Numbered from the stretch's first letter, positions 20,762 to 30,362 are shown. The stretch: 64,000 nt of DNA from Acinetobacter sp. C26M (GCF_023702675.1 NZ_CP098478.1:1426001-1490000), one strand, 5' to 3'. The notes: a model not told the origin generated them from the letters alone. A program made the numbers and translations.

Positions 20762-22207
20762 TTATTCCTCATCCTCATATTGAGCATAGAACTCAGGCGA
20801 GAGGTTACTAAAACGGGTGTATTGGCCTTCGAAGGCAAGACGAACGCTACCAATTGGACCGTTACGCTGTTTACCGATGATAATCTCAGCAGTACCTGCT
20901 TCTTTAGATTCTTTGTTATAGACTTCATCACGGTAAATGAACATGATCAAGTCGGCATCCTGCTCGATCGCACCCGATTCACGCAAGTCTGACATTACAG
21001 GCCGTTTGTTTGGTCGGTTCTCCAAACTACGGTTCAACTGAGACAGTGCAATCACAGGACATTGCATTTCTTTGGCCAAAGCTTTCAAGCTTCGCGAAAT
21101 TTCCGAGATCTCGCCGACACGGTTATCGCCCATACCCGGGACTTTCATCAGCTGTAAATAGTCGACCATGATACAGCCGATCTTACCATCATGCATTTTA
21201 GCCACACGACGTGCACGTGCACGAAGTTCGGTAGGTGGCAGGGCAGATGAATCATCGATATAAAGATGCATTTCTTGTAGCTGAAGAATGGTCCCAGTGA
21301 CTTTGGTCCATTCATCGGCATCCAGATTACCCGAACGTAAATGCCCCTGATGGACTTTACCCATTGCTGAGATCAAACGCATCGCAATCGAGTCTGCTGG
21401 CATCTCCATCGAGAATACGAGAGCAGGTAAGCGGTTATATTGCAGTACACTTTCAACCAAGTTCATAGCGAACGTAGTTTTACCCATCGATGGACGTGCT
21501 GCAACAATAATCAAATCTCCGGCTTGCATCCCTGATGTTTTATTATCAAGCTCTAAGAAGCCTGTGGTTAAACCAGTAATGTTGCCATCTAATTTAGACA
21601 GCTCATCTAGCTTGGTAATCACATCTGCAGTCACTGAGCTGATTGATTTAGGACCTGAATCTTTTTTATTGTTATTGTGCTGTTCTGCCAAAGAGAAAAT
21701 ACTGGTTTCTGCTAAATCAAGAATTTCGCTGACTGGACGACCTTTGGTGTCATAAGCATTTTGTAAAATATCACTGCTGATTTTGATCATGTTACGCAGA
21801 GTTGAGAACTCCTTGATTTTATTTGCATAAATTTCAAGGTTGTAGAAGCTTGATGGAGAGTCTGCCATCAATTGCATCAGATATTCTTCACCACCAATTG
21901 CATCTAACAGGTTTTGTTTGAGCAACCAGTCATTGACCAAAACAGCATCATACGGTGAGTTTTCCTGTGCCAGTTTTTCAATGGCACGATAAATATATTT
22001 GTGACGTGTCGCATAAAAATCATTTTCTTTGAGTAAGTCACTGACTTGTTCAAATGATTCTGCAACCGTCATTAACGCTGCCAATACCGCTTGCTCAATT
22101 GCAAGGTTATGCGGTGGAGTGCGAAATTCTTTTAGTTGACCTGAGTCACTCACTTTACTCTCTGTATTTGGAGAATTTTTTGTAAAATTGGCATTCGCCT
22201 GTGACAT
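20762..22207 (-). CDS. dnaB: Replicative DNA helicase DnaB
   Basis: A 481-residue hexameric replicative helicase. The N-terminal DnaG-interacting domain starts around RTPPHNLAIEQAVLAALM. The RecA-like motor has Walker A ARPSMGKTTFAMN, Walker B IMVDYLQLM and the ALSQLNRSLENR and SDLRESGAIEQDADLIMFIYRDE motifs. The frame stays open upstream to 22270 with a hydrophobic stretch that mimics a signal peptide; I chose the ATG at 22207, which has an AGG-type site and gives the expected cytosolic N-terminus. Confidence 0.96.
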   Translation of the reverse strand: MSQANANFTKNSPNTESKVSDSGQLKEFRTPPHNLAIEQAVLAALMTVAESFEQVSDLLKENDFYATRHKYIYRAIEKLAQENSPYDAVLVNDWLLKQNLLDAIGGEEYLMQLMADSPSSFYNLEIYANKIKEFSTLRNMIKISSDILQNAYDTKGRPVSEILDLAETSIFSLAEQHNNNKKDSGPKSISSVTADVITKLDELSKLDGNITGLTTGFLELDNKTSGMQAGDLIIVAARPSMGKTTFAMNLVESVLQYNRLPALVFSMEMPADSIAMRLISAMGKVHQGHLRSGNLDADEWTKVTGTILQLQEMHLYIDDSSALPPTELRARARRVAKMHDGKIGCIMVDYLQLMKVPGMGDNRVGEISEISRSLKALAKEMQCPVIALSQLNRSLENRPNKRPVMSDLRESGAIEQDADLIMFIYRDEVYNKESKEAGTAEIIIGKQRNGPIGSVRLAFEGQYTRFSNLSPEFYAQYEDEE

Positions 22208-22327
22208 AACAAGACCTAATAAAAAGATGAAACCAAACCGAGTGACTATCTTAATCCAAATGGAGGTCATCGGGACAATTTAATTCAGTGAAAATTGTGT
22301 AAGTGGTGAAAAAGTGTGGTTTGAATG

Positions 22328-22663
22328 CTAGAGCCGATTGGATGCACCCCATTGGCACATCATGTCTAAAAGTGGAATTAATGATAGCCCTCGTTCAGAT
22401 AAACTGTATTCGACTTTGGGTGGGATTTGTGGATATTCCTTGCGAATAATTAGTTGATCTTTTTCCATTTCTTTCAAGGTTAAGCTTAAGGTTTTGAATG
22501 AGATGTTACCGATTGAACGTTTTAATTCATTGAATCGCATGATGGATTTATGTTGATAAAGCCAATACATGATAATCATTTTATATTTTCCATTGATCAG
22601 GGACAGTGTATATCCAAAATCTGTTTGTTCTAAGTCAATATGGGGTGGTGCACAAATTTCCAT
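22328..22663 (-). CDS. HxlR-family transcriptional regulator
   Basis: A 111-residue winged-helix regulator of the HxlR/YodB group. Family motifs are LINGKYKMIIMYWLYQHKSIMRFNELKRSIGNISFKTLS in pieces, ending with YSLSERGLSLIPLLDMMCQWG. A cysteine at residue 4 (MEIC) lies where YodB- and QorR-like proteins keep a redox-sensing cysteine. It is divergent from a flavodoxin-fold oxidoreductase with 134 bases between, so it probably represses that gene and itself in response to quinones or diamide-like stress. Confidence 0.88.
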   Translation of the reverse strand: MEICAPPHIDLEQTDFGYTLSLINGKYKMIIMYWLYQHKSIMRFNELKRSIGNISFKTLSLTLKEMEKDQLIIRKEYPQIPPKVEYSLSERGLSLIPLLDMMCQWGASNRL

Positions 22664-22797
22664 AGCATTCTTCTAACACTAACTTTTAGTCTAGTATATA
22701 ACCATAATGACCGTACTTATATTCTTGAAAGCATACTTTTATAATCAATTCCATGCCGATTACTGAACGACTTAAATGTCTGATGGGATGATTTGAA

Positions 22798-23352
22798 ATG
22801 AAAAAAACGCTCGTGATTATTGCTCATCCTGATATTCATAATTCTGTTATTAACAAACGCTGGATTGAGGAATTAGCTCAATATCCAGATGAATTCACCA
22901 TCCATGAACTTTATCAAAATTATCCCGACGGTCATATTGATGTGGCAAGAGAACAAGCATTGGTTGAAGCACATCAAAATTTGGTCTTTCAATTTCCGAT
23001 TTATTGGTTTAATTGCCCACCATTATTAAAACAATGGTTGGATGATGTACTGACCTATGGTTGGGCTTATGGCTCCGCAGGTCATCAATTAAAAGACAAG
23101 AAAATAACGCTTGCGGTCTCAGCGGGGATCAAAGAGAAAGACTATTCAACTGATGGACGATATCAATTTAGTTTAAAAGAATTGTGTTTACCATTTGAAT
23201 TGACAGCCCGTTATATAAAGGCGGATTACCAACCAATGTATGCTTTTTATGGAATGGATACCAATCCGGAAGAAGGAGAGGTTCAACCTACTGGGAATGA
23301 AATCAATCAGAGTGCAGTGAATTATGTGAAATATTTATTAGAGATGCATTAA
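22798..23352 (+). CDS. NAD(P)H-dependent quinone reductase-like flavoprotein
   Basis: A 184-residue flavodoxin-like oxidoreductase of the NQO1/KefF/MdaB family. The FMN- or FAD-phosphate loop is IIAHPDIHNSVINKRW near the N-terminus. The QFPIYWFNCPPLLKQWLDDVLTYGWAYG segment is the family hallmark of flavin and nicotinamide contact. It should make two-electron reductions of quinones without radical formation. It is divergent from an HxlR regulator, a frequent pair. A terminator follows 48 bases after its stop. Confidence 0.88.
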   Translation: MKKTLVIIAHPDIHNSVINKRWIEELAQYPDEFTIHELYQNYPDGHIDVAREQALVEAHQNLVFQFPIYWFNCPPLLKQWLDDVLTYGWAYGSAGHQLKDKKITLAVSAGIKEKDYSTDGRYQFSLKELCLPFELTARYIKADYQPMYAFYGMDTNPEEGEVQPTGNEINQSAVNYVKYLLEMH

Positions 23353-23397
23353 CTGCATTTTCAATAAATAGGGTGATTTAAGAAAAAAAATAATAGA

Positions 23398-23440
23398 CAT
23401 AAAAAAAAGAGCATGTAAAACATGCTCTTTTTTTTTGCAG
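23398..23440. terminator. Bidirectional terminator, quinone reductase / rplI
   Basis: AAAAAGAGCATGT..ACATGCTCTTTTT with long A- and T-runs on both sides, between converging genes. Confidence 0.85.
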
Positions 23441-23443
23441 AAA

Positions 23444-23890
23444 TTACTCAGATACGATAGTAACGAGAACTTCAGCAACAACATCATGGTGCAATTGGAT
23501 TGCGATGTTGAATTCACCAGTGTGACGAAGCGCACCGTTTGGTAAACGAACTTCTGCACGGTCTACAACAAGACCAGCATTAGTTAAAGCATCAGCGATG
23601 TCACGAGTACCGATTGAACCGAAGAGTTTACCTTCGTCACCAGCTTTAGCAGTGATCACGATGTTAACTTCGTTCAATTGTTCAGCACGTGCGTTCGCAG
23701 CAGCTAATACTTCAGCTTCTTGCTTCTCAAGTTCAGCACGACGAGCTTCAAAAGCAGCAGTGTTTGCTTCTGTTGCAGCTACAGCTTTACCTTGAGGGAT
23801 CAAGAAGTTACGACCGTAACCAGCTTTAACTGATACTTTGTCGCCTAATTTACCAAGGTTTTTAATGCGTTGTAATAAGATAACGTCCAC
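23444..23890 (-). CDS. rplI: 50S ribosomal protein L9
   Basis: A 148-residue L9 with the N-terminal rRNA-binding motif [36 protein letters not shown] (given in part), the long connecting helix (about 41-74) and a C-terminal domain. It is the last gene of rpsF-rpsR-rplI, with 12 bases after rpsR, and it ends four bases from the hairpin terminator. Confidence 0.98.
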   Translation of the reverse strand: MDVILLQRIKNLGKLGDKVSVKAGYGRNFLIPQGKAVAATEANTAAFEARRAELEKQEAEVLAAANARAEQLNEVNIVITAKAGDEGKLFGSIGTRDIADALTNAGLVVDRAEVRLPNGALRHTGEFNIAIQLHHDVVAEVLVTIVSE

Positions 23891-23902
23891 AGCTCACCTC
23901 AC

Positions 23903-24130
23903 TTACTTATGGTTGTCAGTGTACGGAATCAAAGACAAATAGCGAGCTTGTTTAATAGCTAACGCTAATTGACGTTGATAACGAGCTTTAGTACCTGTAA
24001 TACGGCTAGGAACAATCTTGCCGTTTTCAGTGATGTACTGTTTTAATGTGTCGATATCTTTGTAGTCGATGTACGCAACATTCTCAGCTGTAAAGCGGCA
24101 GAACTTGCGACGACGGTAAAAACGTGCCAT
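23903..24130 (-). CDS. rpsR: 30S ribosomal protein S18
   Basis: A 75-residue S18. The RRRKFCRF start, the [13 protein letters not shown] segment and the [23 protein letters not shown] rRNA-contact region are standard. The protein pairs with S6 on the central domain of 16S rRNA. It lies 11 bases after rpsF in the same operon; no priB is inserted between them. Confidence 0.98.
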
Positions 24131-24141
24131 TGATGTTCTCC

Positions 24142-24525
24142 TTATTCAGCTTCTTGAATTGCTTGTTGTGCTTCTTCACGTTGAGCTTTACGCGCACGTT
24201 TTTCTTCAGCACTCTTAGCAAGTAAAGATTCTTCAGTGATTGCGTTTTCACGACGGATGATGATGTTACGAATAATTGCATCGTTATAACGGAACAATTC
24301 TTCTAATTCATCAAGAGTCGTTTGACCACATTCAACATTCATAAGAATGTAGTGTGCTTTGTGAATTTTGTTAATCGGGTAAGCCAATTGGCGGCGGCCC
24401 CAATCTTCTAAACGGTGAATTTGACCTTCAGCTTCTTTGATCTGAGAGATATAGCGTTCAACCATACCTACAACTTGATCGCTTTGGTCTGGATGTACCA
24501 ATAGTACGATTTCGTAGTGACGCAT
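24142..24525 (-). CDS. rpsF: 30S ribosomal protein S6
   Basis: A 127-residue S6 beginning [18 protein letters not shown]. The [21 protein letters not shown] segment ([14 protein letters not shown]) is diagnostic. The frame extends to 24576, but the ATG at 24525 has a good TAAGGAG site. The C-terminal tail is charged (glutamate-, alanine- and arginine-rich). No RimK glutamate run is present. It is first in rpsF-rpsR-rplI and has a strong promoter with a structured leader. Confidence 0.97.
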   Translation of the reverse strand: MRHYEIVLLVHPDQSDQVVGMVERYISQIKEAEGQIHRLEDWGRRQLAYPINKIHKAHYILMNVECGQTTLDELEELFRYNDAIIRNIIIRRENAITEESLLAKSAEEKRARKAQREEAQQAIQEAE

Positions 24526-24620
24526 TGTCAGCTCCTTACGGTTTAAGCAGCCCCTAATTAAAAAAATTAGAAGCAAGGAGTCATAGCTTTAAAAGCTATG
24601 TCGCAAATTGCGAAGCGGGG
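24526..24620 (-). promoter_or_regulatory. Structured 5' leader of the rpsF operon
   Basis: Between the promoter and the rpsF start lies a leader of about 85-90 bases. It holds a perfect CATAGCTTTTAAAGCTATG palindrome (24582-24600) enclosed by a CCCC/GGGG long-range match. Many bacteria have an S6:S18-binding leader motif here that represses translation; this leader is a candidate, but I cannot confirm the CCG bulge that defines it. Confidence 0.4.
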
Positions 24621-24649
24621 ATTATATGCAAATTGACGCTATAAAGCAA
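24621..24649 (-). promoter_or_regulatory. Sigma-70 promoter of rpsF-rpsR-rplI
   Basis: On the minus strand TTGCTT (24644-24649), a 17-base spacer and a perfect TATAAT (24621-24626). Transcription would begin near 24613. Confidence 0.75.
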
Positions 24650-24700
24650 ATTTGCCATAGTCTTTGGATTGTATTTTTCAAATAAAAAAGGGAAACAACA

Positions 24701-25195
24701 ATGGAACCACAATTTATAAAGACTGTTGCTTTAATTGAATCGATTTTGCAGTTGAATACAGAGGAGGCATATTCGGAAGTTTTTGAGCAATATGATGGTG
24801 ATATTTACCAAATCTTAATGATCGTCGATTGGCGTGAGGAGGATGAAGCGATTGTTGAATATTGTGAAAATATTTTGCAAACGGGAAGTTTAGTTGCAGA
24901 GATACAAAATGCAGATAATCCACAAGGGTTTATGATTACCCTTTATTATCGAGATAAAGCTTTGATCATTCCTTATCAAGGTGAGGGTACAGATCGAGAT
25001 ACGACTTTAAAAGCACTCAATCAGATTTTGCAGCCAGATTATGAAATCCGTTTTTGTGTGGCTTCTGATGGGGCTGATACCTTGGAGTTTATCCCGTTAC
25101 CAAAAAGTTTATGGCAAAACTTAGATCAAAAATATCCACATAATATTGATCAATTTTTTAGACGTTTTGAGCCAGACAGTACTTTCTTTGGTTAG
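24701..25195 (+). CDS. Conserved hypothetical protein, acidic
   Basis: A 164-residue soluble acidic protein with no signal peptide and no membrane segment. I do not recognise its family. Visible features are a helical start (IKTVALIESILQLN), an acidic central part (VDWREEDEAIVEYCENIL), a strand-rich segment (GFMITLYYRDKALIIPYQGEG) and an LKALNQILQPDYEIRF region resembling small immunity- or SMI1-like alpha/beta proteins; that resemblance is weak. AAGGGAA before the ATG supports the start. After its TAG stop the same frame stays open for 47 more codons, up to the terminator. Confidence 0.7.
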   Translation: MEPQFIKTVALIESILQLNTEEAYSEVFEQYDGDIYQILMIVDWREEDEAIVEYCENILQTGSLVAEIQNADNPQGFMITLYYRDKALIIPYQGEGTDRDTTLKALNQILQPDYEIRFCVASDGADTLEFIPLPKSLWQNLDQKYPHNIDQFFRRFEPDSTFFG

Positions 25196-25329
25196 GCGAA
25201 AGTCAACAAAGAATTTTCTTATTTTAAAGAAGCAAAAAATTGCTTTGAAGATCTATTTATGATGTTTCATTTAGGCAATAAAGAACTAAATGTTTTTATT
25301 GCACGAAATGATAAAAATTGGGAGAGCAT

Positions 25330-25358
25330 AAAAAGATAGAGCATTCTCTATCTTTTTA
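25330..25358. terminator. Bidirectional terminator before cyoE 3' end
   Basis: AAAAAGATAGAG..CTCTATCTTTTT hairpin shared by the plus-strand hypothetical gene and the minus-strand cyo operon; its right edge touches the cyoE stop. Confidence 0.75.
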
Positions 25359-26234
25359 AAAAATAGGGAAGAATGGTGCAGGGCTTTTAAAGGTGAAGCT
25401 AAAGCTTAAACTGATAACAGTAATGAGGATTACTGAGAAAAGGAAAAAGCGTTTGGCCCAAAGTTGATCATCTTTGGCCTTGAATCCTAAAATAGCAATG
25501 TAGAACCAGTAAATGCAAAGTATGTTGCAGATGACCAAGAAAATGATATTGGTGTATCCATATACATATAAAGCATTCATCGCTAGAGTAAATAAAACCA
25601 CATAAATCAGTGATTCAATTTTTGTTCTAAGGATTGAGCGGGCTACAGGTAAAATAGGAACGCCTGCATTTTTGTAGTCGTCAAAACGATAAATTGCGAT
25701 CGCCCATGAATGTGGCATTTGCCATAAAGCATATGCAACAAAGATCAATAGCGCCGCCATATCGAACTGATGACTTACAGCCACATAACCAATAACAGGT
25801 GGACTCGCTCCAGAAATACTACCAATCACGGTTTGATGGATTGTGGTGCGTTTGCTCCACAAACTATAAAAACCGACATAGACCACGAAACCAATCACAG
25901 CAAACAAGAATGCATAAGCATTGACATAGAACCAGAGAATGCTAAAGCCAATCACACCTAAAACCAATGCATAACACATGGCAACAGTAGGGGAAATGGT
26001 CTTTGTCACAAGCGCGCGGTTCATGGTGCGTTGCATTTTTTGATCGATGTCTTGATCAATTACGTTATTGACTACACAGCCAGAAGCAACCACTAAAGTT
26101 GTTCCGAGAAGGGTGAGTAATAATAAGAGGCAGTCTATAGAGCCTTGGGCGGCTAAGAAGAAGCCGCCCAAGGTGGTAATAAAATTACCGAAGAGAATTC
26201 CTGGTTTAGTCAGGAATAAGTACTTTTTCCACAT
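25356..26234 (-). CDS. cyoE: Protohaem IX farnesyltransferase
   Basis: A 292-residue UbiA-superfamily membrane prenyltransferase that converts haem B to haem O for the bo3 oxidase. The prenyl-diphosphate site is NNVIDQDIDQKMQRTMNRAL (Asp-rich, near residues 62-80), with the second motif around YDDYKNAGVPILPV (RFDDYKNAGVPILPVA). About seven to nine hydrophobic segments are visible. It closes the cyoABCDE operon, ten bases after cyoD. Confidence 0.96.
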   Translation of the reverse strand: MWKKYLFLTKPGILFGNFITTLGGFFLAAQGSIDCLLLLLTLLGTTLVVASGCVVNNVIDQDIDQKMQRTMNRALVTKTISPTVAMCYALVLGVIGFSILWFYVNAYAFLFAVIGFVVYVGFYSLWSKRTTIHQTVIGSISGASPPVIGYVAVSHQFDMAALLIFVAYALWQMPHSWAIAIYRFDDYKNAGVPILPVARSILRTKIESLIYVVLFTLAMNALYVYGYTNIIFLVICNILCIYWFYIAILGFKAKDDQLWAKRFFLFSVILITVISLSFSFTFKSPAPFFPIF

Positions 26235-26244
26235 GACAATCAGT

Positions 26245-26574
26245 TTAGATCATCATGTTGTAGTGTAGGTAATTCATAATCCACACAGAGCCGACTAAGA
26301 GTACAGCGATACATAAAATTGTGTAGATAAATGCAATAAGGTTCCAACGTTGGTCAGATGATGTGTTCATGTGCAAGAAATACACAAGTTGTACAAGTAC
26401 CTGAGCAACAGCAGTAATTGCAATTACTGTAACTAAAATGCCACGACTAAAACCGCCAGCCATCACCATCCCGAAAGGGATGATGGTGAGGATGACAGAA
26501 AGGATAAATCCAATCGTGTATTGTTTAAAGTTACCGTGTGACGCGCCTGCAGCATTATGGTCATGACTACTCAT
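26245..26574 (-). CDS. cyoD: Cytochrome o ubiquinol oxidase subunit IV
   Basis: A 109-residue small subunit with three transmembrane helices, starting [19 protein letters not shown]. The core FSRGILVTVIAITAVAQVLVQLVYFLHM is typical of subunit IV. It assists assembly of the CuB centre of the bo3 oxidase. Its ATG overlaps the cyoC stop by one base (TAATG), so the two are translationally coupled. Confidence 0.95.
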   Translation of the reverse strand: MSSHDHNAAGASHGNFKQYTIGFILSVILTIIPFGMVMAGGFSRGILVTVIAITAVAQVLVQLVYFLHMNTSSDQRWNLIAFIYTILCIAVLLVGSVWIMNYLHYNMMI

Positions 26575-27194
26575 TAGAGAACTCCCAGTAAGTAAACGAC
26601 GCTGAATACACAGATCCAAACGATGTCAAGGAAGTGCCAGAACAAGCTTAAGCAAGCAAGACGACGTGTATTCGGTAAGGTCAAACCATTCTTTTTGATT
26701 TGGTAGATTAATACCAACATCCACACTAAACCTGAAGTTACGTGGATACCGTGTGTACCAACCAAAGTAAAGAATGCAGATAAGAATGCACTGTGAGTTG
26801 GACCATGGCCTTCGTGTACAAGGTGATGGAACTCATAGATTTCCATTCCAATGAACGATGCACCAAAAAGGAATGTAACAAATAACCAAGTGATCACTTG
26901 ATTTACATTCTTTTTATAAGATGCAAGTACAGCAAAACCAAATGTTACCGATGAAATCAATAAGGCAAATGTTTCAGTTAACACGAAGCCTAATGAGTCA
27001 TGGAACAGGTCATATGCACTTGGAGTTCCTGGTGGAATATGACTGCTTAATACAGCGAACGCAATGAAGAGTGATCCGAAAAGAATCAAGTCACTCATCA
27101 AGTATGTCCAGAAACCAAAGACCGTTAAGTCTGTATCATCATGTTCATGATGACCATCGTGGCCGTGGTTGTCGTGATGAAGTACTTCAGCCAT
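26574..27194 (-). CDS. cyoC: Cytochrome o ubiquinol oxidase subunit III
   Basis: A 206-residue haem-copper oxidase subunit III with five transmembrane helices. The histidine-rich start ([15 protein letters not shown]) precedes [20 protein letters not shown]. The [14 protein letters not shown] and [21 protein letters not shown] motifs are diagnostic. It has no cofactor itself but stabilises subunit I. It lies four bases after cyoB. Confidence 0.96.
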   Translation of the reverse strand: MAEVLHHDNHGHDGHHEHDDTDLTVFGFWTYLMSDLILFGSLFIAFAVLSSHIPPGTPSAYDLFHDSLGFVLTETFALLISSVTFGFAVLASYKKNVNQVITWLFVTFLFGASFIGMEIYEFHHLVHEGHGPTHSAFLSAFFTLVGTHGIHVTSGLVWMLVLIYQIKKNGLTLPNTRRLACLSLFWHFLDIVWICVFSVVYLLGVL

Positions 27195-27198
27195 TTCC

Positions 27199-29190
27199 TT
27201 AGTCCTTCTTCAAGTGTTTTTCAAGTAAAGCATAGCGTTCGTTTTCAATACGCTCAACTTCAGCAGCAGGAACGTAGTAATCAACATTCTTAGTGAATGA
27301 GCTTACGATCAAGCTAACAACAGCTGAAACGAATGAAACAACAACGAGCCACCAAATATGCCAGATGAGTGCAAAGCCAAGAATTGTAATGAACATTGCA
27401 ATGACAAAACCAGCAGCACGATCAGTCGGCATGTGGATGTCTTCATATTTAGTATTACGTGCGTATGCTACACCATTTTCTTTGTCAGTCCAGAAACGGT
27501 CTACACCGCTAGCATCTGGTTCATGCGCAAAGTTATAGAACGGAGCAGGAGATGACGTTGCCCATTCAAGGGTACGGCTATCCCATGGATCGCCTGTATG
27601 GTCCATGTTGTCCTTACGTTGTAAGAAACCAACGATGATTTGCATTAAGAAACATGCAATACCGATCGCGATAAGAACAGCACCAAACAATGCAATTGCC
27701 AAGTATGGATCCCACTCAGGGTTGTCATATGTATTCAAACGACGCGTCATACCCATGAAACCAAGGATATAAAGTGGCATGAATGCAAAATAGAAACCGA
27801 TGAACCAGAACCAGAACGCAGCTTTACCCCATGCTTCGTTGAGCTTCCAACCAAACATTTTCGGCCAGTAGAAGATGATGCCGGCAAACATACCAAACAC
27901 CACACCACCGATAATTACGTTATGGAAGTGAGCGATCAAGAATAATGAGTTGTGTACAAGGAAGTCCGCAGGTGGAACAGCCATAAGTACACCAGTTAAA
28001 CCACCGATACCGAATGTTACAAGGAAGCCAAGCGTCCATAACATAGGTGTTGTATAGGTGATGCGACCTTTATACATTGTGAATAACCAAGAGAAGATTT
28101 TCACACCTGTAGGAATCGCAATAACCATGGTCATGATACCGAAGAACGCATTCACGTTCGCACCAGCACCCATGGTGAAGAAGTGGTGAAGCCATACAAC
28201 GAATGCAAGTACAGTAATCGCAATCGTCGCATACACCATAGACTTATAACCGAACAACGCTTTACGAGAGAAGGTTGCAACGATTTCTGAGTATAAACCA
28301 AATGCTGGTAATACCAAGATATATACTTCAGGGTGACCCCATGTCCAGATCAAGTTCACATAAAGCATTGGGCTACCGCCAAGCTCATTTGTGAAGAAAT
28401 GGAAGCCGAAGTAACGGTCTAAAGTAAGCATTGCAAGCGTACCTGTTAATACAGGGAATGATGCAATGATTAATACAGCCGTACAAAGTGAAGTCCACGT
28501 GAAAATTGGCATATCCATTAATTTCATGCCAGGTGCACGCATTTTGATGATGGTAACAAAGAAGTTAACACCAGATAAAAGCGTACCTAGACCAGAAACC
28601 TGAAGTGCCCAGATATAGTAGTCAACACCCACACCAGGAGAATATTGAATGCCAGATAGAGGAGGGTAAGCCATCCAACCAGTCGCAGCAAATTCACCTA
28701 ATACAAGTGAAAGCATCATTAAACCAGCAGCACCAGCGAATAACCAGAAGCTTAAAGAGTTTAATAATGGGAAAGCAACGTCACGAGCACCAATCTGTAA
28801 AGGTACAGAGATGTTCATCATACCTACAACGAGACCCATTGCTACGAAGAAGATCATGATTACACCGTGTGCGGTGAAAATCTGGTCATAGTGGTCAGGG
28901 TGTAAGTAACCTTCGCCGCCGCCTTTCGCGAGGAAAAGTTGTAGACGCATCATGATCGCATCGGCGAAACCACGCAACAGCATGACTACAGATACGATGA
29001 TATACATGATACCAATCTTTTTATGGTCTACAGTGATAAACCATTCGTTCCACAAATATCCCCATTTCTTGAAATAGGTGATACCGCCCAATACAGCAAT
29101 TGCACCAAGTGCCATAAAGACCATGGTGACAAGTACAAGGGGTTCAGTTGGGATAGAATCCCACCCTAATTTACCAAAAATCATATCCAT
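27199..29190 (-). CDS. cyoB: Cytochrome o ubiquinol oxidase subunit I
   Basis: A 663-residue catalytic subunit holding low-spin haem b, the haem o3-CuB centre and the proton channels. Visible hallmarks are [14 protein letters not shown] (haem b histidine), [17 protein letters not shown] (CuB His cross-linked to Tyr), a WLHHFFTMG pair of CuB histidines, and [13 protein letters not shown] (haem histidines). It has the long 15-helix layout of quinol oxidases. It lies three bases after cyoA. Confidence 0.98.
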   Translation of the reverse strand: MDMIFGKLGWDSIPTEPLVLVTMVFMALGAIAVLGGITYFKKWGYLWNEWFITVDHKKIGIMYIIVSVVMLLRGFADAIMMRLQLFLAKGGGEGYLHPDHYDQIFTAHGVIMIFFVAMGLVVGMMNISVPLQIGARDVAFPLLNSLSFWLFAGAAGLMMLSLVLGEFAATGWMAYPPLSGIQYSPGVGVDYYIWALQVSGLGTLLSGVNFFVTIIKMRAPGMKLMDMPIFTWTSLCTAVLIIASFPVLTGTLAMLTLDRYFGFHFFTNELGGSPMLYVNLIWTWGHPEVYILVLPAFGLYSEIVATFSRKALFGYKSMVYATIAITVLAFVVWLHHFFTMGAGANVNAFFGIMTMVIAIPTGVKIFSWLFTMYKGRITYTTPMLWTLGFLVTFGIGGLTGVLMAVPPADFLVHNSLFLIAHFHNVIIGGVVFGMFAGIIFYWPKMFGWKLNEAWGKAAFWFWFIGFYFAFMPLYILGFMGMTRRLNTYDNPEWDPYLAIALFGAVLIAIGIACFLMQIIVGFLQRKDNMDHTGDPWDSRTLEWATSSPAPFYNFAHEPDASGVDRFWTDKENGVAYARNTKYEDIHMPTDRAAGFVIAMFITILGFALIWHIWWLVVVSFVSAVVSLIVSSFTKNVDYYVPAAEVERIENERYALLEKHLKKD

Positions 29191-29193
29191 GTC

Positions 29194-30249
29194 TTATTCC
29201 CCTTGAGCAGCGTGTTCTGCTGCAGCATGAGTTTCTGCTGTTGCATCATGTCCAGCAGAATGGTCAGCACCGTGATAGTTACTCATGTAGTGGTTGATGA
29301 TTGTTTCAAACAATTTTGGCTCAACTGATGAGTAATAAGTCACTGGGTGTGGCTTAGTCGGGAACGGTTTCATCGCTTCAGCTTTAGCAAGTGCTTCTTC
29401 ATCACCAGCAGCTTTAGCACGATTCACTAAATGCTCGATCTGGTGTTTAGAACGATCACCATCTTTAAGTGTTGCTAACTCAGCTTGGTCAAGTGTGCCT
29501 TTTTGAATTGCTTCAGGGTTGATACTTGTACCATTGCCAGCTTTCACTGCTTCTACCCATTGTGCAAATTCTGGCTCAGTCACGCTATGTGCTTTAAAGC
29601 GCATTTGTGAGAAACCGTAACCTGAATAGTTTGCTGAGAAACCACGGAAGATACCTGGTTCGTCTGCTAATAGGTGAAGGTGAGTCTGCATACCAGCCAT
29701 TGCATAGATCTGGCCGCCTAACTGTGGAATGAAGAATGAGTTCATTGTGAAGTTAGAAGTGATCTTAAAGCTTATTGGTGTTTGTTCTGGGAAGCGTACT
29801 TCGTTTACCGTTGCAATGTTTTGCTCAGGATAGATAAAAATCCATTTGAACTGTTCAGCGACAGCTTGAATAGTCAATGGTGCTTTATCTGATTCTAACG
29901 GACGGTAAGGGTCGTACTTGTGGGAACCCCACCAAGTTAACCAAGCTAAAATACCAATAATAATGACAGGTACACCCCATACAACGATCTCAATTGTCGT
30001 TGAGTGTGCCCAAGTAGGTTTATAGTCTGCATCTTTATTCGATGCGCGATATTTCCAACCAAACCATAATGCCATAACGATTGATGGAATCACCACCAAT
30101 AGCATTAAATAGATCGCAGTCATCATCAGGTTACTTTGACCTTGACCAACTGGACCTTTATTGTTTAGAAGTACCATATCACCACCGCACCCAGTCAAGA
30201 GCGCAGCCATCGTTGATAAAGACAATACAGCTAAAATCGTTTGTCTCAT
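29194..30249 (-). CDS. cyoA: Cytochrome o ubiquinol oxidase subunit II
   Basis: A 351-residue subunit II. It carries a lipoprotein signal (lipobox LLTGC near residues 17-21) and two transmembrane helices, then a cupredoxin domain lacking the CuA ligands, as expected for a quinol oxidase (FKWIFIYPEQNIATVNEV, FFIPQLGGQIYAMAGMQTHLHL). The C-terminal tail is His/Ala-rich (HSAGHDATAETHAAAEH), longer than in E. coli. It is the first gene of cyoABCDE. A long inverted repeat lies about 60-110 bases upstream of its ATG. Confidence 0.97.
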   Translation of the reverse strand: MRQTILAVLSLSTMAALLTGCGGDMVLLNNKGPVGQGQSNLMMTAIYLMLLVVIPSIVMALWFGWKYRASNKDADYKPTWAHSTTIEIVVWGVPVIIIGILAWLTWWGSHKYDPYRPLESDKAPLTIQAVAEQFKWIFIYPEQNIATVNEVRFPEQTPISFKITSNFTMNSFFIPQLGGQIYAMAGMQTHLHLLADEPGIFRGFSANYSGYGFSQMRFKAHSVTEPEFAQWVEAVKAGNGTSINPEAIQKGTLDQAELATLKDGDRSKHQIEHLVNRAKAAGDEEALAKAEAMKPFPTKPHPVTYYSSVEPKLFETIINHYMSNYHGADHSAGHDATAETHAAAEHAAQGE

Positions 30250-30306
30250 TTTACAACCTCGGTGAAGAGTCCCATTCCCTAATTAAAATTATGGGATAGC
30301 GATTAA

Positions 30307-30362
30307 AGTGTCGCGTGATTGATAAGGATTGGTTAAAAAATGCTTAGCAATCACGCGACACC
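30307..30362. repeat. 22-base inverted repeat in the cyoA upstream region
   Basis: GTGTCGCGTGATTG (from 30308) is matched by CAATCACGCGACAC (30348-30361). Counting the flanks, about 20 of 22 bases pair around a spacer of about 12 bases. It lies 58-112 bases before the cyoA start, so it is either in the leader RNA or overlaps the promoter. Confidence 0.6.

Noticed and set aside
22208..22270. Longer DnaB with a signal-peptide-like N-terminus
   Set aside because: A cytosolic helicase needs no signal peptide; the ATG at 22207 has a better site and gives the usual length.
25260..25339. Separate 26-codon gene starting at ATG ATG in the tail after 25195
   Set aside because: No ribosome site; better explained as continuation of the upstream frame after a stop.
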